Positions 17,908 through 26,183 are shown, counted from the stretch's first letter. The stretch: 64,000 bases of DNA from an uncultured Microbacterium sp. (GCA_913774665.1 CAJYHN010000010.1:620001-684000), one strand, 5' to 3'. Notes: generated by a model not told the origin, from the sequence alone. A program made the numbers and translations.

Positions 17908-19608
17908 GTGACCACTGAGACGCGCGTCCTTTCGGGGCGCTACCGCGTCGACGACCTCATCGGTCGCGGCGGCATGGCCAGCGTCTATCGCGGGTACGAC
18001 CAGACGCTCGGGCGCACCGTCGCGATCAAGGTCCTGAAGGCCGATCTGGCGGGCGACGCCGCGTTCCGCACACGGTTCCGCCTCGAGGCGCAGGCGGCTT
18101 CGCGCATGGCGCACCCCACGATCGTGCGGGTCTTCGACGCGGGCGAGGACGTCGAGACGGGTATCGACGGCCACGAGCGCCCGGTTCCGTACATCGTCAT
18201 GGAGCTCGTGCACGGCCGTCTGCTCAAGGACGTCATCGCCGCAGGACCCGTGCCCACCGATGACGCGCTGCGGTACGTCGACGGCATCCTGGAGGCTCTG
18301 GAGTACTCGCACCGCGCCGGTGTCGTCCACCGCGACATCAAGCCCGGAAACGTGATGATCACCGACTCCGGACGCGTGAAGGTGATGGACTTCGGTATCG
18401 CCCGCGCGGTGTCCGACTCCTCGTCCACGGTCGCCGAGACCACGGCGATCGTCGGCACGGCGGCGTACTTCTCGCCCGAGCAGGCCAAGGGTGAGTCCGT
18501 CGACGCGCGCGCCGACCTCTACTCGACCGGCGTCGTGCTGTACGAGCTCCTCACGGGTCGGCCCCCGTTCCGCGGCGACACTCCCGTGGCCGTGGCCTAC
18601 CAGCACGTCAGCGAGGCCCCGGTCCCGCCGAGCGAGATCGTCGAGACGGTCCCTCGCGCGCTCGACGCCATCGTCCTCCGTGCCCTCGCGAAGGACCCCT
18701 TCCAGCGCCCGCAGGACGCCGCGAGCTTCCGCGAGGCCCTCGACGAGACCGTGGACGGCAAGGGGCCCACCAAGCGCCAGATGTCCGCGCTGTCGAACGA
18801 GCTGTACGGTCCGAACCCGCGTCAAGCGGCCGAGACCGCGCGTTCTCTGCGGCAGCTCAGCACCGACACCACCATGCGCCGCACGCAGCCCGGCCCCCCG
18901 GTGGCCTGGATCTGGGCGGGCGTCACCGTGCTCGCCGTGCTCCTCGTGGCGGTGCTCATCTGGGTCATGCAGATCCAGCCGAGCAGCGACGTGCCCACCA
19001 GCGCATACACGGTCCCCAACGTCGTCGACATGTCGTACGACCGCGCGGTCGAGACGCTCGGGGGCCAGCAGCTGACCACGAGTCGCGTGAACGAGTCCGA
19101 CGAGAAGGTCGCGGCCGGAAATGTCGTGAGCACGGTCCCCGAGGCCGGAACGAACGTCACCGCCGGGCAGAGGATCACGGTCTACGTCTCGACCGGACCC
19201 GACACGGCCACGGTTCCGACCCTCGACGGCATCACCGAGAGCGAGGCGCGGACCGCGCTGCAGAACGCCGGGCTCTCGGTGGGCTCGATTCGCCGCCAGG
19301 ACGACCCCGCTCTCGCCGCCGGCACGATCATCTCCTCGAGCGTCGAGTCGGGCGCCGAGGTCGCGAAGGGCACCACGGTGAACCTCGTGGTCGCCAGCGG
19401 ACAGGTGGTCATCGTCGACTACACCGGCTACACCCTCGAGGCGGCCCAGCGCGAATTGGAGTCCGACGCGAAGCAGTTGACGGTCAAGACCCAGCAGGAC
19501 CCCGGCTGCAAGGCCGCGACGCCTGCGACGGTCAAGACGCAGTCTCTCGCCCCGGGTGAGGTCCCGGTGCACAGTGAGATCACGCTGACGGTGTGTTCGG
19601 GCTCCTGA
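17908..19608 (+). CDS. pknB: Ser/Thr protein kinase PknB with PASTA repeats
   Basis: 566 residues from GTG 17908 with AGGAG 8 bases upstream. The kinase domain (10-280) has GRGGMASVY, Lys41, HRDIKPGN (Asp143), DFG at 161-163 and YFSPEQ. One membrane helix (about 332-354) leads to three extracytoplasmic PASTA repeats (about 368-433, 434-500, 501-566), which in this family bind lipid II or muropeptides and position the kinase at growth sites. It is the last gene of the fhaA-pknB operon. Its last 29 bases overlap the end of the opposite-strand pabA gene. Confidence 0.95.
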   Translation: MTTETRVLSGRYRVDDLIGRGGMASVYRGYDQTLGRTVAIKVLKADLAGDAAFRTRFRLEAQAASRMAHPTIVRVFDAGEDVETGIDGHERPVPYIVMELVHGRLLKDVIAAGPVPTDDALRYVDGILEALEYSHRAGVVHRDIKPGNVMITDSGRVKVMDFGIARAVSDSSSTVAETTAIVGTAAYFSPEQAKGESVDARADLYSTGVVLYELLTGRPPFRGDTPVAVAYQHVSEAPVPPSEIVETVPRALDAIVLRALAKDPFQRPQDAASFREALDETVDGKGPTKRQMSALSNELYGPNPRQAAETARSLRQLSTDTTMRRTQPGPPVAWIWAGVTVLAVLLVAVLIWVMQIQPSSDVPTSAYTVPNVVDMSYDRAVETLGGQQLTTSRVNESDEKVAAGNVVSTVPEAGTNVTAGQRITVYVSTGPDTATVPTLDGITESEARTALQNAGLSVGSIRRQDDPALAAGTIISSSVESGAEVAKGTTVNLVVASGQVVIVDYTGYTLEAAQRELESDAKQLTVKTQQDPGCKAATPATVKTQSLAPGEVPVHSEITLTVCSGS

Positions 19609-20236
19609 CCCCGCGCGGGTGACGTCGGGAGCCTCGTGCAGCGGCGCCCGGCAGTCCGGCGTTCTCCAGCCAGCGGCCGAGCAGCACATGCCCGCCCTCG
19701 GTCAACACGCTCTCGGGGTGGAATTGCACGCCCTCGATCGGCGCGGTCCGGTGCCGGAGCCCCATCACCACTCCACCGTCGGTCTGCGCCGTCACCTCCA
19801 GCTCCTCCGGGAGTGACTCCGCGTCGACGGAGAGGGAGTGGTAGCGGGTCGCGACGAAGCCGTCGGGAAGATCGGCGAACACGCCGTCTCCCGCGTGACG
19901 GATGACGCTCGTGATCCCGTGCAGCAGCTCCGGGGCGTGTCCGACGCGTCCGCCGAACGCCGTGGCGATGGCCTGATGTCCGAGACAGACCCCCAGCAGA
20001 GGGATGCCGGCACCCAGCGCCGCGTGGACGACGGCGACGGAGTGCCCGGCGTCGTCGGGGTGACCGGGGCCCGGTGACACGAGGATCGCCCGCGCGTCAC
20101 GCACGGCGAGATGCGGCAGCCCGGGATCGTCCGCCGCGATCAAGATGGTCTCGGCGCCGAGGTCTCGGACGTACCCGGCGAGGGTGTGGACGAAGCTGTC
20201 GCGATTGTCGACGACGACGACGCGCCAGGGACTCAC
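19580..20236 (-). CDS. pabA: Class I glutamine amidotransferase, PabA/TrpG type
   Basis: 218 residues. The catalytic triad is readable: nucleophile Cys84 in LLGVCLGHQ, and His172 and Glu174 in GVQFHPES; the N-terminal VVVVDNRDSFVHTLAGY is typical. The subunit supplies ammonia to aminodeoxychorismate or anthranilate synthase. Which one cannot be settled here, since no PabB/TrpE gene is in the window; the conserved place beside pknB is called trpG/pabA in mycobacteria. GTG start with AGGAGG upstream, overlapping the stop of the 51-residue membrane protein. Its end overlaps pknB on the other strand by 29 bases. Confidence 0.88.
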   Translation of the reverse strand: MSPWRVVVVDNRDSFVHTLAGYVRDLGAETILIAADDPGLPHLAVRDARAILVSPGPGHPDDAGHSVAVVHAALGAGIPLLGVCLGHQAIATAFGGRVGHAPELLHGITSVIRHAGDGVFADLPDGFVATRYHSLSVDAESLPEELEVTAQTDGGVVMGLRHRTAPIEGVQFHPESVLTEGGHVLLGRWLENAGLPGAAARGSRRHPRGVRSPNTPSA

Positions 20237-20388
20237 TCGACCGTGACCTCCTGGGGATAGACGAGGTCGCTCACCCAGGGGAAGACGTAGAAGAAGAGGC
20301 CGTACAGAACGGCTGCGAGCAGCACCAGGACGATCAGCAGACGCACCCACCACGGACCGGGGAGGACGCGCCACAGGGCTCCGTACAT
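20233..20388 (-). CDS. 51-residue single-pass membrane protein between sortase and pabA
   Basis: The frame begins MYGALWRVLPGPWW, has one long hydrophobic helix (about residues 14-36) and ends EVTVE. Its ATG overlaps the sortase stop by one base (TGATG) and its stop overlaps the pabA start by four (GTGA), so it is held in a fully coupled three-gene operon. GGAG lies 8 bases before the start. Such precise overlap on both sides, with a clean membrane segment in an Arg/Leu/Val context, makes a real gene likely although it is below common length cut-offs. Function unknown; it may assist the sortase. Confidence 0.82.
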   Translation of the reverse strand: MYGALWRVLPGPWWVRLLIVLVLLAAVLYGLFFYVFPWVSDLVYPQEVTVE

Positions 20389-21182
20389 CAGGCTGCTCCA
20401 GAGGTCAGAGAGGTCGGCGGACCGGCGTCGGTCCGCGGGGTGAAGGACTCGAACACGCCGTAGCCGATCGCTCGCTCCGAGAAGCCGTAGCGCGGGCTGC
20501 AGGTGGTCATCGTGATGAGGCGATCCGTCGCCTCGATCTGCGTCTGCTGGGGTGTCGGCAGCAGGACGTTCACGCCGTCAGGACGCACGTATTCGATGTT
20601 GCGGAACCGGTACGTGTACCAGCCGCCCTCGGTCTCGACGACGATGGCATCGCCGACGTGCAACGACGGCAGGTCTGCGAACGGCGCCCCGTGGCTGCCG
20701 CGGTGGCCGGCGATGGCGAAATTGCCCACCTGCCCGGGCATGGCGGTGTCGGGGTAGTGACCGAGACCGATCGGATCGAGGGTGCGGGACGAGCTGACTC
20801 CCCCGGCGACCGGGAAGTGGTAGTCGGCGCCGAGACGCGGAATGTAGACGACGCCGAAGATCTGCGCGTCTTTCGATTGCTCGAGGGCGGGCGGATCGGC
20901 CGTGGGCGGTGCCGCCGGCTGAGCGGGAGCTGTCGTCGTGGGCAGGGGAGCCGACGGTGGCGGATTCGTGGCCCACTGCTCGCTGATCTCTCTGCCCTGA
21001 TCCTTGAACTGCGCGCCGATGATGACATCGCCGATCCACAGCTGCCAGACGACGAAGAGCAGGACGAGAACGCCCGCGGTGACCAGCAGATCCCCGATGA
21101 CCCCGATCACGGACACCCGCCGGCGCGGAGCACGACCGCGTCGTGATCCCCGGCGGGTCTGCGGCTGGTCGACGGTCTCCAC
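20388..21182 (-). CDS. Class E sortase
   Basis: 264 residues. An Arg-rich cytoplasmic start and one membrane helix (about 24-47) precede a Pro/Thr/Ala-rich stalk and the sortase fold (about 105-255). The active site has His160 (AIAGHRGSHG), Cys228 in TMTTCSPRYG and a downstream Arg, probably Arg237. The T-T-C-x-P form and Tyr before the repeated strand fit class E, which anchors LAXTG-type proteins in high-G+C Gram-positives. No substrate with such a motif was seen in the window. GTG 21182 lies 6 bases after TAGACT, so the operon mRNA is probably leaderless. Confidence 0.92.
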   Translation of the reverse strand: METVDQPQTRRGSRRGRAPRRRVSVIGVIGDLLVTAGVLVLLFVVWQLWIGDVIIGAQFKDQGREISEQWATNPPPSAPLPTTTAPAQPAAPPTADPPALEQSKDAQIFGVVYIPRLGADYHFPVAGGVSSSRTLDPIGLGHYPDTAMPGQVGNFAIAGHRGSHGAPFADLPSLHVGDAIVVETEGGWYTYRFRNIEYVRPDGVNVLLPTPQQTQIEATDRLITMTTCSPRYGFSERAIGYGVFESFTPRTDAGPPTSLTSGAA

Positions 21183-21188
21183 GGGGGC

Positions 21189-21229
21189 AGTCTAGTTCCG
21201 CGGGATCACGGGCACCTGACCGTTAGACT
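21189..21229. promoter_or_regulatory. Divergent leaderless promoters for sortase and crgA
   Basis: A minus-strand TAGACT (21189-21194) is 6 bases before the sortase GTG, and a plus-strand TAGACT (21224-21229) is 7 bases before the crgA ATG. The same hexamer serves both directions within 41 bases. Confidence 0.6.
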
Positions 21230-21236
21230 GTCCGGC

Positions 21237-21476
21237 ATGGCTCGAACTGGCAAAGGCGAAGACCCGATCGCTGAGCGCAACGAAGGCGGATCGGCTCCGA
21301 ACCCGGTGTGGTTCCTGCCCATCATGATCGGCCTCATGCTCATCGGCCTCGTGTGGGTGTTGGTGTTCTACCTCAGCAACTCGCAGTTCCCGATCCCCGG
21401 CATCGGTCCGTGGAACCTCGTGATCGGTTTCGGCATCGCGTTCGTCGGGTTCCTCATGACCACGAAGTGGCGCTGA
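21237..21476 (+). CDS. crgA: Cell division protein CrgA
   Basis: 79 residues, with an acidic/basic N-terminal tail (MARTGKGEDPIAERN) and two membrane helices (about 25-46 and 58-76) joined by NSQFPIPGIGPWN. Size, topology and place match actinobacterial CrgA (UPF0233), which joins FtsZ, FtsQ, FtsI and CwsA at the septum. A leaderless promoter is predicted. It faces the rhomboid gene across a short interval carrying a palindrome and DnaA-box sequences. Confidence 0.93.
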   Translation: MARTGKGEDPIAERNEGGSAPNPVWFLPIMIGLMLIGLVWVLVFYLSNSQFPIPGIGPWNLVIGFGIAFVGFLMTTKWR

Positions 21477-21477
21477 G

Positions 21478-21524
21478 TTACACACGTGTAATTCATCCCC
21501 ACCTGTGGATGGGGCTGTGGATAA
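21478..21524. promoter_or_regulatory. 14-bp palindrome TTACACACGTGTAA plus a DnaA-box pair
   Basis: The palindrome (21478-21491) starts two bases after the crgA stop. It is followed by TGTGGATGG (21503-21511) and a perfect DnaA box TGTGGATAA (21516-21524). The interval lies between two converging genes about 13 kb from oriC. It could bind DnaA; the palindrome's partner is unknown. Confidence 0.5.
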
Positions 21525-21527
21525 CTC

Positions 21528-22454
21528 TCAGACGTAGAACACAGCCGGGATCGCGAGCAGCGCGATCAGGAGCACGCTCAGAATGACGAGCAGAATGATC
21601 TGCACCCGTTTCTGGGTCGCCGCGCGCGTTCGCGCGTAGATCAGTCCGACGCCGGCGCCGGTGATCAGTCCGCCCAGGTGCGCCTGCCACGAGATGCCCA
21701 CCGCCGCGAGAGAGCCGGCGAAGTCGCCGGACCCGATCGCGTTGATGCCCGCGATCACGAACGGCCACGCGAAGTTGATGGTGATCAGCACGGCGATGAC
21801 GCGGATGTCCGCGCCGATGTGGCGTCCGATCACGAGCAGGGCGCCGAAGAGCGCGAAGATCGCGCCGGAGGCCCCCACGGTCCACACCCCGGGGGCGAGG
21901 AGCGCGACGGCGACCGACCCGCCCAGGGCGCCGATCAGGTAGAGCACGAGGAATCGCGCGCGACCGAGGAGCGGCTCGAGGCTGCGCCCGATGAACCAGA
22001 GCGCGAGCATGTTCAGGCCCACGTGGAAGAAGCCACTGTGGACGAGGGCGACGGTGACGAGACGCCACGGCTCGACGACACCGGCCTGCGGCAGCACGTA
22101 GACGCTGTTGAAGGCGAGCAGGTTCGAGACGATGTCGCCCATGCCCGGGATGAGCCCGATGATGTACACCAGGCCCGTGACGGCGATGATCCCGAGGGTC
22201 ATCTGCGGTCGGTCGGACGAGACGACCGACGTGGATCGAGAGGCCCAGCGGCGCTGAGCCTTCTTCTGCGCGGGGGTCTGCGCGGCGCGTTGCTGCGCCA
22301 TGCACTCCGGGCAGATGACACCGACGGCGGCGGGTGTGCGGCATTCCGAACACACGGTGCGCATGCACCGCTGGCACAGCACGAAGCTCTGCCGGTCGGG
22401 ATGCCGGTAGCAGAAGTTGTCGCTGTTGCGACGGAACTCCTCGGTCGTGGACAC
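21528..22454 (-). CDS. Rhomboid-family intramembrane serine protease with N-terminal zinc finger
   Basis: 308 residues. The N-terminus is a B-box-like zinc ribbon with Cys/His pairs (CYRHP, CQRC, CSEC, CPEC; residues 15-51). Six or more membrane helices follow, with the rhomboid catalytic pair Ser196 in GASGAIFALFG and His259 in SWQAHLGG, and the loop GRSLEPLLGRARF. Rhomboids cut membrane proteins inside the bilayer; the substrate is unknown. GTG start 22454, 16 bases after the ppiA stop, with no strong ribosome site, so it is probably expressed with ppiA. Confidence 0.93.
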   Translation of the reverse strand: MSTTEEFRRNSDNFCYRHPDRQSFVLCQRCMRTVCSECRTPAAVGVICPECMAQQRAAQTPAQKKAQRRWASRSTSVVSSDRPQMTLGIIAVTGLVYIIGLIPGMGDIVSNLLAFNSVYVLPQAGVVEPWRLVTVALVHSGFFHVGLNMLALWFIGRSLEPLLGRARFLVLYLIGALGGSVAVALLAPGVWTVGASGAIFALFGALLVIGRHIGADIRVIAVLITINFAWPFVIAGINAIGSGDFAGSLAAVGISWQAHLGGLITGAGVGLIYARTRAATQKRVQIILLVILSVLLIALLAIPAVFYV

Positions 22455-22470
22455 CCGCCGCCGCCGAGGG

Positions 22471-23028
22471 TCAGACCGAGACGACGTCGACCGACTGGAG
22501 CACGACGGGCTCGATCGGACGGTCGCCCGCGGCGGTGGGAACGGAGGCGATCTTGTCGACGACGGCCTTGGACGCGTCGTCGGCGACCTCGCCGAAGATC
22601 GTGTGCTTGCCCTGGAGCCACGGGGTCGGGTCGGTCGTGATGAAGAACTGCGAGCCGTTGGTGCCCTCGGCCTGACCGGTGATGGCGTTGCGGCGCAGAC
22701 CGGCGTTGGCCATGGCCAGCTTGTAGGGCTGGGTGAAGTCGAGCTCGGGGCTGATCTCGTCGTTGAAGTTGTATCCGGGGCCACCGATGCCCTGACCGAG
22801 GGGGTCGCCGCCCTGGATCATGAAGTTGGGGATGATGCGGTGGAAGATGACGTCCTTGTACAGAGGACCCTCACCCTTGGCGCCGGTAGCCGGGTTCGTC
22901 CACTCCTGGGTTCCGTCGGAGAGCCCGACGAAGTTACGGACGGTACGCGGAGCGTGGTCTCCGAACAGGTTGACGACGATGTCGCCGTGGTTGGTGTGCA
23001 GGGTCGCGACGGCGGTGTGGTTGGCCAT
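22471..23028 (-). CDS. ppiA: Cyclophilin-type peptidyl-prolyl isomerase
   Basis: 185 residues spanning a complete cyclophilin fold. Active-site residues are present: FHRIIPNFMIQGGD, GSQFFITT, the Trp of TPWLQGKHTIFGEV and the final His. There is no signal peptide, so it is cytoplasmic and speeds proline isomerisation during folding. The position next to crgA and a rhomboid gene matches ppiA of the mycobacterial origin region. It is divergent from the gene at 23129 across about 100 bases. Confidence 0.94.
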   Translation of the reverse strand: MANHTAVATLHTNHGDIVVNLFGDHAPRTVRNFVGLSDGTQEWTNPATGAKGEGPLYKDVIFHRIIPNFMIQGGDPLGQGIGGPGYNFNDEISPELDFTQPYKLAMANAGLRRNAITGQAEGTNGSQFFITTDPTPWLQGKHTIFGEVADDASKAVVDKIASVPTAAGDRPIEPVVLQSVDVVSV

Positions 23029-23128
23029 GAGTACATTCTCTCAGAGTTATCTGCAAGGGTCGGCGGCGTCAGCGACCCGTTCTGGCAAGATGAACACACG
23101 TACATCCCATCGACAGGGAGGATGAGCC

Positions 23129-23701
23129 GTGGGCCTCAGCCGCAAGAGCAAGAAGGAACTGCGCAAGCTCCAGAAGCACGCCGCGAAGGTGTGGGAGTCG
23201 CAGCAGGTGCTGCTGGGCGAGAGCGGGAAGGTCGCTCGTGAAGCCGGCCACCAGCTCGGTCGCTTCAGCCGCGAAGACCTCGTCCCCGCCGTGCAGGACG
23301 GATACAACAAGTACGCCGCTCCGTACGTCGACAAGAGCGTGAAGTACAGCAACCGCTTCCTCAGCCACAAGGTGGTCCCCGCGGCCGGTGCCGTGGTCGG
23401 CGGAGCGATGTCGGTGTGGGACGCCGCGGGAGACACCCGTGACCGTCTCGCCAAGGGCCGTGGCTTCGAGCTCGACACCCACAAGTACGCCAAGCGTGCC
23501 GAGAAGTACGGCAAGCAGGCGTCGAAGCGTCTCGCCAAGAAGCTTCCCTCGCAGCACGACGGCATCGGCGCCGGTGGCGTCATCGCCATCATCCTCGGCG
23601 TGGTCGCCGCTGCCGGTGTCGCGTACGCCGCCTGGCAGACGCTGCGTGCCGACGATGAGCTGTGGGTGGCGGACGACCCGCTGCGCGCTCCGGACGCGTG
23701 A
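23129..23701 (+). CDS. Conserved basic membrane-anchored protein of unknown function
   Basis: 190 residues, beginning with a Lys/Arg-rich amphipathic stretch (MGLSRKSKKELRKLQKHA). A middle region with regular Tyr/Lys repeats (KYAAPYVDKSVKYSNRF; KYAKRAEKYGKQASK) follows, then one membrane helix (about 153-172) and a short acidic tail. The layout suggests a protein lying along the inner membrane or the nucleoid with a C-terminal anchor. I do not recognise the family. GTG start with GGGAGG upstream; its stop overlaps the start of the YbaK gene as GTGA. Confidence 0.75.
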   Translation: MGLSRKSKKELRKLQKHAAKVWESQQVLLGESGKVAREAGHQLGRFSREDLVPAVQDGYNKYAAPYVDKSVKYSNRFLSHKVVPAAGAVVGGAMSVWDAAGDTRDRLAKGRGFELDTHKYAKRAEKYGKQASKRLAKKLPSQHDGIGAGGVIAIILGVVAAAGVAYAAWQTLRADDELWVADDPLRAPDA

Positions 23702-24171
23702 GCGATCCCACCATCAGAGTCAGAGAGGCCGCGCGAGAGCGCGGCCTCTCCGTCGATGTGCGCGAGCGTCCCGCGGCGTCGAGCCTCGATGAGGCGGCCG
23801 AGTTGCTCGGCATCCCCTCCGCCTCCATCGTGAAGACGCTGGTGGTCAAGCGTTCGGACGACACCTACCTGTTCGCGCTGGTGCCGGGCGACCGTGCCAT
23901 CTCGTGGCCGAAGCTGCGCGCGGTGGTCGGCGTGAACAAACTGCGCCTGCCTGAGCCCGAGCTGGCCCTCGCCGCCACGGGTTACGAGCGGGGCACCATC
24001 GTTCCGATCGGCAGCACGACCGACTGGCCCGTGTACGCCGACGAACGCATCGTCGGCACGCGGATCGCCATGGGCGCGGGCGCGCATGGCTACAGCCTCT
24101 TCGTCGAGGCCGATGACCTCATCCGCGTCTACGGCGCGACCGTGGCCGACATCACCGCCGAACGCGCCTGA
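23698..24171 (+). CDS. YbaK/EbsC-family aminoacyl-tRNA deacylase
   Basis: 157 residues. The YbaK/ProX fold is indicated by SASIVKTLVVKRSDDTYLFALVPGD, the invariant Lys of IVKTL, NKLRLPEPE and a C-terminal GAGAHGYSLFVEADDL. These proteins hydrolyse mischarged tRNAs such as Cys- or Ala-tRNA-Pro in trans. The specificity here is not decidable from sequence alone. The GTG start overlaps the previous stop by 4 bases, so the two are co-translated. It converges on the Nudix gene with 3 bases between stops. Confidence 0.9.
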   Translation: MSDPTIRVREAARERGLSVDVRERPAASSLDEAAELLGIPSASIVKTLVVKRSDDTYLFALVPGDRAISWPKLRAVVGVNKLRLPEPELALAATGYERGTIVPIGSTTDWPVYADERIVGTRIAMGAGAHGYSLFVEADDLIRVYGATVADITAERA

Positions 24172-24174
24172 GGC

Positions 24175-24606
24175 TCACGACCCGAGGACGCCGGCCATCC
24201 GCAGAGCCACGTCGACGAGCTGTACCCGACGCAGCTTGCGGGTCGCGGCGAGGGTGAACCACTCCGCGCGGTCGGTCGAGCCGTCCTTCTCGAACCGCAG
24301 GCGGCCGCCCACGACGCGAGCGCGGTAGACGATCCGGAGCGCGTGCAGAGGGCCGGTGGCGCCGTCGGAGAGCCGCGACTCGGCGGGGATGACCCGGGAG
24401 TGGATGCCGAGCAGCTCCTCGACCACGACACGGAACCCCGTCTCCTCGCGCACCTCCCGGCGCACCGCCTGGGCGGGGTCTTCGCCGTCCTCGAGGCCGC
24501 CGCCGGGCAGGGTCCACGCTCCTCGTCGTCCGTCGATCCAGTGGGCGAGCAGCACGCGGTCGTCTGCGTCGGTCACAACGGCGTACGCGGCCACGCGCAT
24601 GTCCAT
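24175..24606 (-). CDS. Nudix hydrolase
   Basis: 143 residues with a complete Nudix box: it begins at the Gly triplet after WTLP and contains the core REVREETGF. The family cleaves nucleoside diphosphates linked to another group. No second motif fixes the substrate; the RRGAWTLPGGGLEDGED start is common in MutT-like actinobacterial members. TAGAGT (24613-24618, minus strand) lies 6 bases before ATG 24606, predicting a leaderless transcript. A second ATG follows two codons later. Confidence 0.92.
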   Translation of the reverse strand: MDMRVAAYAVVTDADDRVLLAHWIDGRRGAWTLPGGGLEDGEDPAQAVRREVREETGFRVVVEELLGIHSRVIPAESRLSDGATGPLHALRIVYRARVVGGRLRFEKDGSTDRAEWFTLAATRKLRRVQLVDVALRMAGVLGS

Positions 24607-24682
24607 GACCGAACTCTAGCGAGGGGTTTCACCCGCGTGTCGGAGGTGACGACAGCGGTCCGGGTCGCGCCACGATGGTCCC

Positions 24683-25945
24683 ATGCGCACTGAGCTCTCT
24701 CCGTCGACGCCCGACGTCTCGCGCCGCGACCTCACGCTGGATCTCGCCCGCGTCACGGCCGTGTGCTTCGTGGTCGTCGTGCACCTGCTTCAGGTGGGCG
24801 TCGGTCGGGGTCCCGACGGCTCCATCGCGACCTCGCGGCCCGCCGAGATGCAGCCGTGGTTCGACACCGCGACCTGGTTCGGGCAGATCATGCCGCTCTT
24901 CTTCGTCGTGGGCGGTTTCGCCTCCGCCGCCGGCTGGACGACGTGGACGAGTCGGGGTGGCGACGCGCGCGGCTTCATCCGCTCCCGCGCTCTGCGTCTC
25001 GCGCAGCCGGCGCTTCCGCTGTTCCTGGTCGTCGCGGCCGTCCTCGTGGTCGCCTTTGTGCTGGGAGTGGACCCCTCGCTCGTCGATGCCGCGGTGGTGG
25101 GAGTGGGGATGCCGCTGTGGTTCCTCGCGGCGTACCTGCTCTGCCAGGCCGTGGTTCCCCTCACGACGCACTGGCACGAGGTCGCGCCCCTCCGCACGCT
25201 CGTGGTGCTTCTGATCGCGGTGATCGCGGTCGACGCGCTGCGCTTCGTCTCGGGTGTCGAAGAGCTGGGATACCTGAACCTGTTGTTCGTCTGGCCCCTG
25301 ATCCAGCAGCTGGGCTACTGGTACCGCGACGGATGGTTCGACCGCCGTTCGTCGCTGTCTCTCCTCGGTCTCGCGGCCGGCAGTTATCTCGTCGTCGGTG
25401 CCATCGTGGTCTGGGGGCCCTACTCGAACAACATGCTCGCCAACCTCAACCCGCCGACGCTTCCTCTCGTGCTGTTCGGTCTCGCGCAGGCGTGTCTGCT
25501 GCGTCTCGCAAAGCCCGTCCTCACCGCCCTCATGCGCACGAGGGTCGCCCAGGCGGTGGTGTTCGTGATCGGCTCCCGGCTGATGACGGTGTACCTGTGG
25601 CACCTGCCCGTCATCCTCATCGTCTCGGGTATCGCCCTGCTGATCCCCGGCGCTTCGCCGACCCCGGCGAGCCCGGAATGGTGGGCGACCCGCCCTCTCG
25701 TCTTCGTCGCGACGGCCGTGGCGCTGTGGCTGCTCTCGCTGGTCCTGGTCCGCTTCGAGGAGCTGGGTGAGCTGCCCCCGCCCCCGAGCGCTGTCGTGCT
25801 CGCGATCGCGTGGGTGTGTGCGTTCCTCCCACCGTTCGCCGTCACGCTGGAGGGCATGAACACGGTGCTGGCGGTATCGGGAGCCGTGCTCTACGCGACG
25901 TCGGTGGTTCTTCTCCGTGCGGGGCGACGACGCGCCGCGGGGTGA
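24683..25945 (+). CDS. Acyltransferase-3-family membrane protein
   Basis: 420 residues, about ten to eleven membrane helices. The family marks are the first-helix RRDLTLDLARVTAVCFVVVVHLLQV with its conserved Arg and His, then MPLFFVVGGFASAAGW and FIRSRALRLAQP. These enzymes move acyl groups, often acetyl, onto envelope sugars or lipids. No partner gene nearby indicates the substrate. It ends about 20 bases before a clear terminator, and the two tRNAs that follow are on the other strand. Confidence 0.88.
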   Translation: MRTELSPSTPDVSRRDLTLDLARVTAVCFVVVVHLLQVGVGRGPDGSIATSRPAEMQPWFDTATWFGQIMPLFFVVGGFASAAGWTTWTSRGGDARGFIRSRALRLAQPALPLFLVVAAVLVVAFVLGVDPSLVDAAVVGVGMPLWFLAAYLLCQAVVPLTTHWHEVAPLRTLVVLLIAVIAVDALRFVSGVEELGYLNLLFVWPLIQQLGYWYRDGWFDRRSSLSLLGLAAGSYLVVGAIVVWGPYSNNMLANLNPPTLPLVLFGLAQACLLRLAKPVLTALMRTRVAQAVVFVIGSRLMTVYLWHLPVILIVSGIALLIPGASPTPASPEWWATRPLVFVATAVALWLLSLVLVRFEELGELPPPPSAVVLAIAWVCAFLPPFAVTLEGMNTVLAVSGAVLYATSVVLLRAGRRRAAG

Positions 25946-25965
25946 GCCACTGCGGGAAAAGAAGG

Positions 25966-25991
25966 AGAGCCGGTCCTGAGGGACCGGCTCT
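25966..25991 (+). terminator. Terminator after the acyltransferase gene
   Basis: Perfect 11-bp arms AGAGCCGGTCC / GGACCGGCTCT with a TGAG loop, preceded by an A-rich run and followed by TCGTTCTCG. It also lies just past the 3' end of minus-strand tRNA-Ala, so it may work both ways. Confidence 0.85.
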
Positions 25992-26004
25992 TCGTTCTCG
26001 ATTG

Positions 26005-26077
26005 TGGAGCCTAGGAGATTCGAACTCCTGACATCCTGCTTGCAAAGCAGGCGCTCTACCAGCTGAGCTAAGGCCCC
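26005..26077 (-). tRNA. tRNA-Ala (anticodon TGC)
   Basis: 73-nt cloverleaf. The acceptor stem is GGGGCCT/AGGCTCC (one G-U pair), D-loop AGCTGGTAGA, anticodon stem CCTGC/GCAGG with loop TTTGCAA, and T-arm AGGAGTTCGAATCTCCT. CCA is not encoded. Confidence 0.97.
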
Positions 26078-26090
26078 GCGAGGGAAGGGG

Positions 26091-26164
26091 TGGGGCTACC
26101 AGGACTTGAACCTGGGACCTCTTCATTATCAGTGAAGCGCTCTAACCGCCTGAGCTATAGCCCC
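26091..26164 (-). tRNA. tRNA-Ile (anticodon GAT)
   Basis: 74-nt cloverleaf. The acceptor stem is GGGGCTA/TAGCCCC, D-loop AGGCGGTTAGA, anticodon stem CTTCA/TGAAG with loop CTGATAA, and T-arm CCAGGTTCAAGTCCTGG. CCA is not encoded. It lies 13 bases before tRNA-Ala, so the two are probably one transcript; the same pair follows gyrA-DUF3566 in mycobacteria. Confidence 0.97.
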
Positions 26165-26183
26165 GTCTCGCTGACGTGATGTC

